Assembly (NCBI GenBank): GCA_914767715.1
Contig: OU612074.1
Location: forward strand, 15,362,062 to 15,426,061
From: Membranipora membranacea
Lineage: Eukaryota; Bryozoa; Gymnolaemata; Cheilostomatida; Membraniporidae
Length of the DNA stretch: 64,000 bases
Direction of reading: 5' to 3'
Shown here: piece by piece, positions 36,101 through 46,486 of the stretch
Layout: each line of letters starts with the position of its first letter
Position numbering within the stretch: the first letter of the stretch is position 1
Made by a program: the position numbers and the translations under genes
The notes under the pieces: model-generated
The model's database searches: none
The model's input: the letters and a program-made list of their open reading frames with translations, nothing else
Told to the model about the DNA's origin: nothing

Positions 36101-36568
36101 TTGTCACCTCTATTTTTTTACAGAGGATTTATAAGCCATACTCTGTTCAACTTTCATGATAAGCACTTACTATTATATCATACTGACAATCTAAGACACA
36201 AAGTTTCTATCACTTACAATTCTTTACCATTATATTTAAGATCTAAAGAAAAGTTCAGCTCTTCTAGAACATTCCTACTATCCGACCATAATATACCAAC
36301 TTGATCAATAACGATAGCCTAATGATATTCTATTCAATTTTCTTTTTTCTTTTTTTTTATTTCTTTCAGGCACTGTGTGCGAAAATCTCTAATGAGATGC
36401 CAATGAAAAAAGTATATAGGTGTTATAGATGTTTATATTAAGTTGAAAATATTATTACTACTTACCAGCAGCGACAGGTGTTGAAGGTCCTGCTGCCTGT
36501 TGACTGCACACCTGAGCGATCACAGCCAGGCCCAATACCACAACTACTGCATATGTCATCATCCTCAT
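33152..36568 (-). CDS. Secreted cysteine-rich EGF-like protein, gene 3 (220 aa, diverged)
   Basis: CDS exons 36466-36568, 35638-35826, 34755-34964 and 33152-33312 join in phase to 663 nt (220 residues). The signal peptide is MRMMTYAVVVLGLAVIAQVCS. Exon order and domain plan match genes 1 and 2: the five-Cys module (ATCDTLGKYAADTLNVCWYH), EGF-like module 1 (LCDNGGTP...CWCLCP) and EGF module 2 (CLNGGTCFNQC...WCDC...GKRCE). The C-terminus ends at ETAP and lacks the KGSYYHPY tail of its paralogs. Protein identity looks around 60%. A 5' non-coding exon is likely because an acceptor lies just upstream of the ATG (36583 or 36579), but the promoter is not clear; TATATAA near 36951 is a candidate. An unchanged total length from exons of different length is coincidental. 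Confidence 0.9.
33558..33770 (-). pseudogene. Two partial duplicates of gene-3 exon 5
   Basis: About 33545-33592 repeats, on the minus strand, the acceptor and first 15 or so codons of exon 5 (GTGTCAACGGAGCACCACTG, giving VNGAPLDDWCT) and then hits a stop. A second, weaker relic lies about 33728-33762 (IDGAQLD). Both sit in intron 4 upstream of the real exon. They look like local tandem duplication of the exon start followed by decay; their acceptor-like sequences could act as decoy splice sites. Confidence 0.8.
35398..35627. mobile_element. MITE-like element with CAGGGCCGTAG ends, copy 2
   Basis: Ends are CAGGGCCGTAGTTT and GAACTATACGGGCCTG. It includes a G12 run after the left end. It sits in intron 3 of gene 3, only about 10 bp past the exon-3 donor. 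AATAT occurs on both sides, possibly part of a target duplication. Partner at 14931-15143. Confidence 0.72.
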
Positions 36569-37119
36569 AGATATGGAACCTGCCTTCAAAAAAAGCATAA
36601 ATAATTATATAACATTCGAATTTAATTTTAAATATGGTAATTCAATTTTAATTCAAACTCGATTCAAATTGGATTTTTATTCAAACTCAAACTAAAATGA
36701 ATTTTAATGTACATTACAAATTAAAAACAAAGCGTTCATCGTAATTTAAATGCCCACTCTTTTGTCTTTCATGAAAAATTTAAATGTATTAGGTCTACAG
36801 TATCTTCGACCAATCAAACCTGAGCCTGTCTGAGACTTCTGAATACTCTGCACCCAACCAGCCCAGCACAGTCATTTACTGCCTAACACCACCAACCTTT
36901 GGGAAGGAAACTCAAAGTCCGCTATAAGCCTGAAAGCTTTCTGTGAAGCATTATATACCAGCTATAACAGACGTCATTAACTGTGAATTTTCACATACTT
37001 ATTTGCTGATAAAAAGTTCAAAACTGAATGCAGACTGCAGAATTAATAATAGTAATTATTATTAGTTTTCTGATTGCATCTTCTCCGTATGGTAATAATC
37101 GCTGATATCAGTTTGATGA

Positions 37120-37235
37120 AGGCGGGTCTGTCACTGCCTGCTTATTTGGAGACAGAGTTGCAATTTTCTCTGAGTGCAACCACCTTGACTATTTATGCCT
37201 CAGGCACATCTATAATAACTCTAATTTGTGTCAAA
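37120..37235. repeat. Promoter-like repeat upstream of gene 3
   Basis: CTTATTTGGAGA, GAGTGCAACCACCTTGA, TGCCTCAGGCACA and AACTCTAA recur in the same order as in the repeats at 23820-25930. The link between all three EGF-like genes and this repeat suggests shared regulatory ancestry. Confidence 0.5.
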
Positions 37236-37753
37236 ATAATATTTCTACCTAACTATTTGCATCGTTATCGGCCATCAAATAAAGTTTTATTTAATTCATT
37301 GTAATAAGCTTAGGAATTTCTACGGTGAACCCAGACAAATTGAGAGCGATAACATTTTTGAATACCGTATCTGTCATTAGATTCTTTCTTTGTTACCATC
37401 ATATATGATTCAAGAAAGTGATGGTCTCTGAGATACTTTCCGTCGCTGTCGCTGTCGCTGTCTCAACACACAGCAGTGTAAATCACAATCGTGTCGTGTA
37501 CCGGGAATTACAACAACCACAGGTGTTCAGGATTCACGTTAAATAGATATTATGACAGCAGTTTTTTCACCCAAGCTTGACGAATGAAATAAATTTGGTG
37601 ATGACTCATTTCTAAATGAGCCATCAAGTTTCAACAATAAGAGAAGACAACATTAAACCTATGATTTGCCTAAATTATCTTTACTGAAACAAGCTGAATT
37701 ATAAAGAGTACACTGTACATCAAATCAATACCATGTTACACGAGTATATCCTG

Positions 37754-37759
37754 TTTATT
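37754..37759 (-). terminator. Polyadenylation signal of the small-peptide gene
   Basis: AATAAA on the minus strand, about 60 bp past the stop codon. Placement is right for a short 3' UTR. Confidence 0.6.
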
Positions 37760-37817
37760 AGCAATAAATAAAATGTTAACAATCCATTTTTAACACCATA
37801 AATGAGCCTCTTTTGGA

Positions 37818-38587
37818 CTAGTTTTCATGGAGCCGCTCCAGGTCTTCAATGCACTTGTCCATTGCTGCCTCGCACAAAGCCTCAGGGTTTCCATATTTAT
37901 AGATACATTTAGCCCGAGCTCCAGCACACTTGAGGTACTCGTCCTTGGGCTAAAATAAAAGTCTTTGATTAAAACCTGTCAATGTGTTTTTTAATATATA
38001 TAGCTTTGAGCTTTCTCATCAAAAGTGTATACCTGGTGATATTTCTCTGTTGGAAACTCAAATGTTTGACCTCAAAAGACTCTTGCCTATGTGCTGTGGG
38101 GGCACACAACAGTGGGATAATTTAATGTTTCCTAAATAGTAAATGATCAAATGTTGCTGGTAGGCTTCCAAAGGTATAACCAAAATCCAAAGATCATATT
38201 AAATATATTTCTCGTCGTAACATAGAAAGAATATAAAAAAAACTTAATTTAAGCGCGTTGGAGTCATTGAGTTCTAATCACATGGATTCAGGATTTTTTT
38301 TATTTCTTTACACTCAGGTCTTATTTGACTGACCTATATAACGGGCCCCCCTAATCTCAAGGCTTGTTTGGGGTAGTGATCCCATATGTTTGCCCGCTAT
38401 TACTTGCTACTTTTTTTTCGAATAGGCAGAGGAAGCCTTTTATAATGCATGCAAGCACACAGGTAGACCTGTTTTTATTCTAGTAACAGCAAGAACACAT
38501 ATAAGGGTATATACATACCACTCTAGCAGCTTGCACCAGAACGAGGAGAACAGTAAAGATCACAACAGCGAGTGTAAAAAATTTCAT
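37818..38587 (-). CDS. Small secreted four-cysteine peptide (66 aa, two exons)
   Basis: Exon 1 38519-38587 (23 codons, mostly signal peptide: MKFFTLAVVIFTVLLVLVQA). Exon 2 37818-37949 (43 codons and stop TAG 37818-37820). The intron is GT-AG in phase 0. The mature part, about 43-46 residues, has four cysteines spaced CX6CX10CX6C and is rich in charged, helix-forming residues (DEYLKC, EAAMDKCIEDLERL). That spacing suggests a helical hairpin held by two disulfides. An AATAAA signal lies at 37754-37759 on the minus strand. No family was recognised; a secreted peptide of any role (hormone, defence, other) is possible. The gene is too short per exon to stand out as a single open frame. Confidence 0.8.
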
Positions 38588-38834
38588 ATCCCCGTTTAGT
38601 GGATATTAATATAAACAGCAGAGTTTTCAGGCTGAAGCTGGAAGCTACTGTAAGACACTACTAACAGTGGTAATGAGTATTTATCTAGTATGCCTTATAG
38701 TTTACTTTAGTAGCATTGTCAGAATTCAATAGTAAAGGCGTCTGACCATGTGTTGGTTCACAAGGTGTGTATTACACCTTGCTACAATCTACCGCCGGAA
38801 GCACCATGCACATCTAGCCTTCATAAGTTTACCT

Positions 38835-38923
38835 GTTTTGCATGCATGCTAAGTTGTCAAACGGTATACACCACACTGCCAGTGTGGTGTATACCGTTTG
38901 ACAACTTAGCATGCATGCAAAAC
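38835..38923. repeat. Near-perfect palindrome, 44-bp arms and a 1-nt centre
   Basis: Arms 38835-38878 and 38880-38923 are exact reverse complements as read, with C38879 between them. The flanks are not complementary. It is about 250 bp upstream of the small-peptide start codon. No known element was recognised. Confidence 0.95.
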
Positions 38924-39410
38924 ACACTGCATATACAGCAGTCAAATGTGAGGGCACTTACCAGCAACGGGTAAAGGAAATCAATGCATTGTATATTATA
39001 TCTCTAATAATCAATTACTACAGTTGTCTCACCCTGCATCAAAAGAGCAAAACTGCTAATCAGTGAGGTCAATTTACGTTCTTCATTAGAACACCCTTTT
39101 TGAGCAATGACAGCATGATAGGTTTTCATCTACAAATCATTGCGATCAAAGAGGAAAGAATTTATTTGTGGCCAGCGGCGGGTGATAGTTTTCTAGGTGC
39201 ATAAATCAAAGTTAATGCGGTATACCTTTCTAGGGTCTGTGGTCTTAAGATGTTTACCCTATGAATATAATAAAAGCACATTTGAACGCCAATTATTTGG
39301 TGGTTAGACAGCACATCTAATGAATAAACTATATTTAATATCATTACAATGAGCAAATTCATGAAAGTCATGACATTTCAGTTTTTTTTGGTGAAAATAG
39401 CAAAGATAGC

Positions 39411-39530
39411 AATGAATGGCGCGTTGGACTTTAAGGGTTAGATGTTATTTGGAGGCTGTGGGTTCGAGTCCCACAGGAGTCGTCTGCTTTTATACTTATG
39501 ATAAAACTTTGTGAAAAAGGATTGCCAAAT
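39411..39530 (+). mobile_element. tRNA-Arg(UCU)-derived SINE, copy 1
   Basis: The head reads AATGGCGCGTTGGACTTTAA, an intron-like GGGTTAGATGTTATT, then GGAGGCTGTGGGTTCGAGTC with a perfect B box. The body GTCGTCTGCTTTTA...AAAACTTTGT is shared with the copy at 49630-49735. The anticodon TCT is lost. Confidence 0.8.
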
Positions 39531-40138
39531 ATCAAGACAGTAGATGCTTTGCCTTCCATGAAACATTAAATGCCATTGTTCAGATGATCTTGGACTGGTT
39601 ATAAGGAGTGTTTTACCATTTAGTTGACAACAATTTGGAAAATGCAATAAACAGACTTGATGGTGAATTTCTTCTGGATAGCATTTCCACCATTCAGTTG
39701 TCTCTCCTCTCAACCGGAAAGCGTAACTCCTTATTTCTCCACAAAGTTGAACCAGATATGATAAAACCACAGAGTAGTTTCCCAAATTCCAAGATATGAT
39801 AGGCAGGGACATTATCAGTTTACAATATTTTGAGTACATGAGGACAGTTATTTCTCAGTTTATTCTTCAACAGTCATGATTAGTTTTTTTATTGTCATTG
39901 TAGATTAGCACAATATGGTTGGTGTCACATACATACATATGCTGGCAAGATGAAAGCCGGAAAGATGTATGTGATCTTGATTCTATTACACTGTAATTAA
40001 TGATACACCAGCCATCAAACTGTATTTATTTGCTCATTAGGTTGTATCCACTGAAATCATGATATTTACAATTATTAAGATAAGAAAGGTCATGACATTT
40101 TGGATGTTTTTGGCAAAAATATCCAAAGAATTATGTTA

Positions 40139-40230
40139 GTCAGCTGGCTCTGTGGCGCATATTGCCGTTGGACTTTTAAGTGTTAGATGGTATTCGGAGG
40201 CTGTGGGTTCAACTCCCATCAGAGTTATCA
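40139..40230 (+). mobile_element. tRNA-Arg(UCU)-derived SINE, copy 2
   Basis: Begins CAGCTGGCTCTGTGGCGCA, the 5' end of tRNA-Arg(UCU), keeps the intron-like GTGTTAGATGGTATT and ends GGGTTCAACTCCCATCAGAG. The D-loop region is disturbed, so it is not a working tRNA. Confidence 0.8.
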
Positions 40231-41319
40231 TTATGTTACAAAAGGATCAATTCCATAGAAAACTGTCAAACACTAACCAATTAAAATCTTGTGTGGACTT
40301 ACTACAACTTCCTACTAGAGCTGTCTCAAATGGATCAGAAGCCCATTTAATTGATGATGATACTGCCGTGATTTCAACTGCTTGTAAAAGATCACACAAG
40401 CTGTCTGTTGCCTTTTCGCTTATAATGAGAACACAATTCCTTATTCGCAAGGTTGCAGAAGTTCTTTTAATCAGTTGCAGTTGCAAAAGTCAAATCATAT
40501 TAGTACGACTGATGTCATCAATGGAACATTCTGATACGGGTTGTGACTATCTTGTTCTTCAAAACATGAATGCAATATTCTTACTTAGAGCAAAATGTCA
40601 ATCTGAATCTGATACTTGAATCTGAAGAAATATATCAAGCAGAGAGTTGCCCTTCTTAGATTATCACATAGAGCAACACCGAATGCACAGAGCTGGTCAA
40701 TATATGGCTTCTGTGAAGCCTATTAGTTGACTAGAACTAGGAGTTGTTGGCAAACGTTCTTGCGCTTGAAACAACTACGAACCACTTGTAAAACCAAACA
40801 TTGTCTTGTTATAACACCGCTCACTAGATAAACATGGTTATGAAGGCTTGAAGACCAAGTAAGAGCCAAGTAAAACCGTAGACTGTCTTTTTATTCTATC
40901 AACTCATCAACCCTGAACTTATGTAAGGTTGTCAACTTATAAAACTGAGAATATGGTAACATGAATTCTCAAATTAAAAGTTATTCATCATTATTTGTTA
41001 TCGATTGGTTGAATTTGATTATACAGATGTTGATATGGCTTGCCTCTATCCTAAGATGAATCAAAGCTTAGCACATATTATTCTGAGAAAAAGCAATCAG
41101 TGCAGCAAGGAGAGATCAATTTCACCATTGTTTGAAATCTGTTGATAACATTTATTTGTGGTTTTTTCATAAACTATAATCAGATGACATATTAAATTTT
41201 TGTTATGAAATGGTTTGATATAGCATGATGAATTTGCATTATTTTTTGCTGAGATTTTTAAATTATGAATAATAATATTTTATACGAGACCATACTATAA
41301 TATAAAGAAGGTTTTCATT

Positions 41320-44300
41320 TTAGATGCGTTTTTCACAAATATACTTCATGAGATCAGAGCACGGCTCAGATGCGTGAGAGTCCCAGCCATTTTCATCCCC
41401 ACCACCGTCAGCTGTCTTGAAGTACATACAAGGGGATTCACTAGCACTGTGGTGGTTATCATGCCAGCCTGACTCTGAAGTACCATCTGCTGGGATACTG
41501 CCAGTGTATATACCTCTCCAGTACCAGGTTGATCCAAACTTCAGTCCCCCGATCCACCAATATTCAGAAGAGTCCACTGGAATCACCAAATACAACACTA
41601 AATAAATATTTATGCTAGTACTGGTAATATTTGTGATACTGGTTGTCCGATCAATGTACTGTGTGATACTTAGTTTTCATTCGAGTCATCCTGACCAATA
41701 GCTTGGCTGATTTGTTTATTTACAAAATAAAATTAATCAGACATCTATTTTTGATCATTTTTATTGATGTTTCAGGAAAGGAGTTGACCTTGCTTGGATT
41801 AAATAGTAGGCAATACCCCCTTTTGGTTATCATAATTGGATTTCAATTCTATTGGTTGCCGCATTGCTGCAACTGGAATACTTTAAGTCTAGTTGGATGA
41901 CTGGAGAAAGGTATCTTAACACCGAGCTCACAATGGTGGAGTAATTTCTACATCAATGATATAGCTAGGTTAAACGCTCTACATTTGTTTCAAAATCTAA
42001 TACCTAAACAGTTTAAGTAAACGAGGAAAATTTTAAAATGTACCGTTATGGAAGAGATATGTCCCAAAGTAATTAGACTCAACCTTCCGGCTAAATGTCA
42101 CAAGATAGGCCCCATCGCTCTCACAAATCTGCTTGGCCGATGTCCAAGTAGCAGTAGAGTTTGAGACAAATACACACTTCTTAGCATAGCCAAGAGATAT
42201 TTCGCTGTATGGTGTAGGACACAAATCTGTAAAAATGAGAGACTTTTACATTAAGAGATCAGGTGCAAGTGTTCTTTACTCGTAATTAGAACAGTACAGT
42301 GGTAGCATTTATAAATTCGGCACAAATTTTTGTTCATGGATTGCTTGCCGAGCTGCGGGGAGCACAATATTTCTATCATGGCATAAATGGTATTATAGTG
42401 TCAAGGGCGTGCCCAGAAAAGTTAAAGCATGAGCCATTTCATTGTTCCTTGTAGGATGCTCAGTTGACTCGGGGCAATACATGTATATGGATTACACTGT
42501 GTAAATTTTTATGACAACACCTAACTTCTTTTCTAATTGATGGTAAATTGATTAAGGTAACAGAAGACAAATTAGTCAAAAGTTTGTTTTTAGATTGAGC
42601 ATTTTTATTTTTAAGATTTATGTTAAATTGTAAAACTTAAAATAAAATTGCTCAATCTCTCTCAGCCTTGGCCAATGGAAGCTCCATCTTACACGGAAAT
42701 AATGTTGCAGCTTCGCTACTAAGTTGTAGTTTGATTTGCTGACTTACTTCTTCTGCAGATTACACTTGCATCCTCCGAATGAGTACAATCGTGGCTTCCC
42801 CATCTGGTTCAAAATATTGAATGTTTTTGTTAAAACAGGTTTTACTAACTATAGATCATCGATGTGTCATAACATTGCAGCTTTTAGGAATCCATTATTA
42901 GTACAGCGTGGATGTTAGCTTACTTTAAAATCCGAAGAAGATTACAACTCGTAAAGAATCTACCACAAACAATTTTTTTGTATAGATTTTCAGTTGGTTG
43001 AAGTTGAATTTGAAAACCAACAACTGTCCTACTACTTACTCACCCTTGGTGACTGCACTGAGCCAAGTTCAATTCACTGCCTGTGCAAGCCATACTATCC
43101 AGAACCACTGAACCACTTCCTTGACCAAAATATGCACGATATGGTGCTGCAACAGCTCCCCTGAAAGCAAACAAAAATTATACTGCAGCTGGTATCCTAA
43201 TTATTTTCTTCATTTCAAAAAATAGATTTTGAAATTGGAAAGTTACCATAACGTATACCGCTATATATTGTCTATATCTATTCTGATTGTCACTCATCAC
43301 GTCTACCTAACTCACTGATAAGATCACAATGGACTGAATTGTTTCATAAGCACGGTGTGTGAATAAGATTTTCTCATTTTTTATTTTTTATTTCTCTTTT
43401 AACTTGATGATACTTTTGATAGTAAATAGTTTTCCCTGTAAAGCACGTTCTTATAAGATTGTCATGCGGCGATTTTGAACAGTTGAAATAAATTTAATAT
43501 CATCATCACCATCATAAGTCCAGGGACTCATAACCAGGAATAAAAGGGATCAATGCATAGACTCCAGACTTTACGAAAAGAACAATAACGACGGGTTTGA
43601 AGATAGCCATGATGAATGAAATATAACTTTTTATATGTACAATCAATGAAGTAAAATGAGATAACCTTTTAAAATAAATGATCAATAACAACCCAAATCT
43701 TCCTTGTAAAAACTTGCCTCAAGCTGAACTTTCATATTCTCTACTTTTCAGGTTTCAAATCCGACTAAATTCTTTGCCTACTCACCTATTTGAATTGATT
43801 ATCTGTTCAATTTAGTTTTTGATTAAAATCTATTGCAGCTTGCAGGGCTGTTAAACTTGGGAAAACTCTTTACTGTTCCCTTTTGAATAAACAGATTGCC
43901 TTGTTCGTCATACAGTAAGTGGTGTTAGTATGCAAGATGGTTTTAGATGGAGAGATAACCGCATCCAGTGGTAAAAAAATCTGTTGAGAAGGAAGACAAT
44001 ATCGGGTGTTGTAATAGTTTACGAGTACTCACAGGTGGTAACCTAAACTCCTGCATACAACATGAGCTTCTGTAATATGCCATGAATGATCACACACAGT
44101 TCCCCATTCTCCATATGGATCGTTTCTCACTTCCACTCTGCCCTCATGCGGTCCGCTGCCACCAACCAATTGCAAATGTAGGCCTGAAATCTCCTTATCA
44201 CCTTAATCAAATTTCATAGAAACATTTCAAGCCTATTATATCGCTACTTATAATGTCTGTTGACAATATTATCTGCATCATTTTTCCAACATACTGCAGA

Positions 44301-46486
44301 ATCAGACAGAACCAAGCAAAGCCAGCCAGCATGGTACGAAATTGCAAAAAAAAATAAAGATGTTTCAACACTTGGAGCTTAACTACTGGTGTTTTACTCC
44401 CACTTTGGTGGCATGTAACCAGATTGTCATTTGAATATTGTAAAGATAATGAAACACTTGAAAGATTTATGTCATGTATGTAAGTCCTAACAAAACCCGA
44501 AATAGGTAAAAATAATCTACAGGGGTTTAATGTCTGGTTGTTTTGACCTGTAAATGGGCCCGTTTGCACCAACGTATCCAGTAAGACCCACTCACCTTTG
44601 TCTCCCTTTGCTCCTACTAAGCCTTGGGTACCTCTGTCACCTTTAGCACCAACACTACCTTTTCCCCCTTTCAAACCAGGAAGACCGGTAGGTCCAGCAG
44701 GACCACCATCTCCATCTGTTCCATTAAAACCTGCAGGACCAACTTCACCAGTTTCACCTTTAGGACCACTAGCACCAGGTGGGCCGGGGACTCCAGGAGA
44801 ACCATTCTCTCCATCTTTGCATGTATCATTCAGACAATATGCTGGTGCTGATATTCCAGGTAAACCCGGAGGTCCAGGTGGACCAGGTGTTCTCAGCAAG
44901 CTCACAAGCTCTGTAAAAATGACATGCACATTCACACAACTGCTTTTTCTGAACACACTGTTCTCAAAATAAGCACAACAATGCAGAGGTTTTAGGATAT
45001 GTTACTACTGACCGCCATATCATTGTGCCATTGGCTTGAGTGGACTTGTCTCTAGGGAGAGAAGGAATTTTTCGTTTGCATCAATGCACTCTCAAGTTAA
45101 ATTTAAAATGTTGGGCTTTAATCTATAGTCCTGCAACTTTGATCCCTCACAAAAGTATCAATTTACAATGTTGGGGGCCATAGTTGATAATTATTGATAT
45201 ATTATATCAGTATTTCTATTTGCTTTGTTGACAAATCTTCTGGAGTTTTTGTCACTGATAATGATGAACTTTAAAGCCCACCAATGATTTCAAAATCCGG
45301 TCCCACAGGTCTTCAATCATACCAATGCTGAAGCAAAAAATATTTTTATCCTTATACCACCAGACTTAAAGATAAGCTAAACTCAGCTTCTTTTTCTCAT
45401 GCTGCTTGGGTTATATACATTGATATGAATTCATGCATCAGTGGTAAAAACATAGCACGACTGTTTGTGGAGATATGCCGTCGGTATAAGATTTTTGTCA
45501 GGATCTAAATAGACCTTAAAATCTGGCATCTTTTACGTTATGCATCGCTTGTTGGCCAAGTATTAATTAACCTTCAAAAACTCAGGCAAGCTGCAAAGTT
45601 TCAGCTATATTACGCTTCAGAACCTGTGGACAATCAAAGAAGAGAAATACAGTCCAGCAACTATACAGAAATATAGCCATTCGCTTGTTCAGGGTCAGAT
45701 ATGTTCCCCTAGTCCTTACATAGCTGTTCAAATTAATTTACGGTGTTGACCTTGACCGAACAACGGACAATGACTAAATAGCTTCCTTCAAATCACAGCT
45801 GGAGAGGCTGGAGTTTGGAACCGGCACACATGCAGGTAAACATACAGGTAAACATCCATAATACATATCAGTGGTTTAATAGTTCGAAAACGATGAGAAG
45901 ACAACTCCAAATAAAGCTAAAATTTGAGATCAGAAAACTGTCTTTTGATGTAGCTTATTTGGAGTGTTTGTTGCAAGTTGTACAGCTAACCATTTGGTCA
46001 GAATCTTCAACAACATTCAATAGATAAACATATCGTGTTAAGGTCTTAAGATGAGTAAATATTGCTCACGGATGAAAAACTGGCTCAGCTCAACATCACT
46101 TTCCCCAGGAACCAAAGTCTGCCTCTGAGAATCATCTGGTGCAGCCCTGCCCTCAGCAGTCATCTATGGGAGAGAATGTAAAGGTTTACCAGAGTAAAAT
46201 GATGATCGCAGAGTACCAAACACTTTGCACCAGAGCTTAAATAGGTTGATGAGAGTTTAACCGCAATAAGTGTTGATGATATAGTTTTAACTAGCATTCA
46301 TTTGTGTGCAAAGATGGGAAAATTTTCCCACACCTCAATGATATATATCTATAACAGACTTACAGTTTTCATGAGTTTCAGAAATGATTCTTTGAGCTTT
46401 GCGATTCCAGCATCTTCCTGATCACTTGCAGATACAGTGAGTGCAAAACTCAGTACAGTAACACAAATTAGCCAATGAAGTATCAT
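41320..46486 (-). CDS. Secreted collagen-SRCR-C-type lectin protein (431 aa)
   Basis: Exons 46364-46486, 46070-46163, 44596-44910, 44033-44183, 43044-43160, 42748-42803, 42044-42226 and 41320-41576 join in phase to 1296 nt. Signal peptide ([20 protein letters not shown]), then a helical [11 protein letters not shown] segment that may aid trimerisation. Exon 3 encodes Gly-X-Y collagen repeats broken once by an [11 protein letters not shown] insert. Exons 4-6 encode one group-A-type SRCR domain with six Cys ([37 protein letters not shown]). Exons 7-8 encode a long-form CTLD with six Cys (LCPTPYS, WWIGG, ICEKR). No EPN/QPD or WND sugar-binding motif is seen, so classical calcium-dependent sugar binding is doubtful. 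No membrane segment: secreted, unlike vertebrate class A scavenger receptors. Innate recognition is an inference. A paralog lies at 62790. Confidence 0.9.

Larger units (their letters stand above)
38924..41319. other. Interval with tRNA-Arg SINE copies
   Basis: Apart from the SINE copies at 39411-39530 and 40139-40230 no feature was recognised. The 155-residue open frame 40152-40619 begins inside a SINE head and has no conserved protein feature. Confidence 0.6.

Noticed and set aside
39411-40230. Genuine tRNA-Arg genes
   Set aside because: D-loop or anticodon positions are damaged, acceptor stems do not close and a shared non-tRNA body follows; they fit SINE heads.
40152-40619. 155-residue open frame
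   Set aside because: It starts inside a SINE head, shows no conserved motif and has an overlapping frame on the other strand.
44598-44972. Proline-rich plus-strand frame of 124 residues
   Set aside because: It is the antisense shadow of the collagen exon; Gly-X-Y codons read backwards give Pro-rich frames.
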